A stretch of DNA of 6,648 bases from Bacteroidia bacterium. Lineage in GTDB: Bacteria; Bacteroidota; Bacteroidia; NS11-12g; UBA955. Within the stretch, counting starts at the first letter, position 1. Each line of letters opens with the position of its first letter. Location: positions 1 to 6,648 of the forward strand of contig JACMRS010000066.1 in NCBI GenBank assembly GCA_014376345.1, read 5' to 3'. Of this stretch, positions 6,068-6,648 are shown one piece after another. A program made the position numbers and the translations under genes. The notes below the pieces were generated by a model. The model worked only from the letters and a program-made list of their open reading frames with translations, searched no databases and was not told where the DNA came from.

Positions 6068-6648
6068 ATGAATATTATCATCACAGGTGCTTCCGGATTA
6101 ATTGGTTCAAACTTAACAAAATTACTTAAACAAAATCACTTTTCTGTTACTAAATTAACAACCAATCCAAAGTTGGTTAATGATAAGGATACTTTTTTGT
6201 GGCATCCGGACAAGGGATACATTGATATCAGGTGTTTTAAAGAAGAAAATATCATTATCAACTTAGCAGGAGCTAATATTTTTGATAAACGCTGGACAGA
6301 TCAAAGGAAAAAAGAGCTGGCAGACAGCCGTATTGAAGGCACTTCACTGCTCTTTGACATGATTAATAAAGAAGGATTTAATGTTAAAAGACTGATAAAT
6401 GCGTCAGCTATTGGTATTTATCCTGATCCTTGTGGTCCTTCAGTGAATGAAGATCAGCCTCATGGTGATTCATTTATTTCAGATTTATGTATTAAATGGG
6501 AAGCTGCAGCGCATCTTTTTGACGCAGCAAATATTCCGGTTACTATAATTAGAATCGGCATTGTACTTGATGCTGAAAAGGGCTTTCTTGAAGCACTCGC
6601 TAAACCAATAAAAATGAATGCAGGGGCTGTTTTAGGCACAGGCAAACA
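6068..6648 (+). CDS. TIGR01777/YfcH-type SDR (NAD-dependent epimerase-like) protein, N-terminal part
   Basis: An extended short-chain dehydrogenase/reductase-fold protein, cytoplasmic, predicted to bind NAD(P); the substrate of this family is not established. The window ends inside the gene after 193 codons of a family length near 300. The dinucleotide-binding loop GASGLIG is at residues 7-13 after a hydrophobic strand (MNIIIT). The family-specific run follows: NLAGANI (65-71), RWTDQRKKEL (75-84), R88, the INASAIGIYPD segment (110-120), VNED (126-129), FISDLCIKWEAAA (136-148) and RIGIVLDAEKG (162-172). The IYP stretch stands where many homologues have YYG; only one Tyr remains (Y118). The ATG at 6068 sits directly before the first beta strand, with no Shine-Dalgarno. 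It is divergent from the MerR-type regulator. From my knowledge of other genomes, YfcH-like genes often accompany LitR/CarH-type regulators and photolyase genes, so a link to light or oxidative stress is plausible but unproven. Confidence 0.9.
   Translation, partial: MNIIITGASGLIGSNLTKLLKQNHFSVTKLTTNPKLVNDKDTFLWHPDKGYIDIRCFKEENIIINLAGANIFDKRWTDQRKKELADSRIEGTSLLFDMINKEGFNVKRLINASAIGIYPDPCGPSVNEDQPHGDSFISDLCIKWEAAAHLFDAANIPVTIIRIGIVLDAEKGFLEALAKPIKMNAGAVLGTGK

Noticed and set aside
6460..6645. Minus-strand 61-codon frame at the right edge
   Set aside because: Antisense to the well-supported SDR coding sequence, with no domain of its own.

Overview
The window looks like an ordinary chromosomal stretch from a member of the Bacteroidota, perhaps of the Chitinophagales/Sphingobacteriales type. 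The grounds are AT-rich intergenic DNA, start codons without clear Shine-Dalgarno sequences, a zapA-rny pair, a peptide-type ABC ATPase with both ATPase halves in one chain, and a MerR regulator with a B12-binding-like domain beside a TIGR01777/YfcH-type SDR protein. No rRNA, tRNA, insertion sequence, phage gene or CRISPR array was seen. The lineage call is inference; no marker gene fixes it.

Left part, plus strand (1-3303): the 3' two-thirds of recG (the 5' end lies outside the window), a 157-bp gap with a possible Bacteroidota-type promoter and a possibly structured leader, then zapA (FtsZ-ring factor) and rny (membrane-anchored RNase Y) 39 bp apart, probably co-transcribed. A strong intrinsic terminator (3323-3359) closes this unit.

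Right-centre part, minus strand (5977 down to 3370): a MerR-type regulator gene followed, with an 11-bp overlap and an inferred TTG start, by a gene for a double-ATPase ABC protein of the dipeptide/oligopeptide/nickel class. The two look like one translationally coupled operon, convergent with rny. The regulator keeps the architecture of CarH/LitR-type B12 photoreceptor repressors, but the expected cobalamin-ligand His is Asn and the Wx9EH motif reads Wx9VH, so B12-dependent light sensing is doubtful.

Right edge, plus strand (6068-6648): the 5' part of an NAD(P)-dependent SDR/epimerase-like gene (TIGR01777/YfcH family), divergent from the regulator. The 90-bp divergent region holds two adjacent perfect 15-bp palindromes of identical 7-1-7 design, centred 20 bp apart, the best operator candidates here.

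Most of the window is core housekeeping DNA. The part worth a second look is the regulator/divergent promoter/SDR module: a probable B12-independent relative of light-responsive MerR regulators with a paired-palindrome control region. There is no convincing evidence of a wholly new system.
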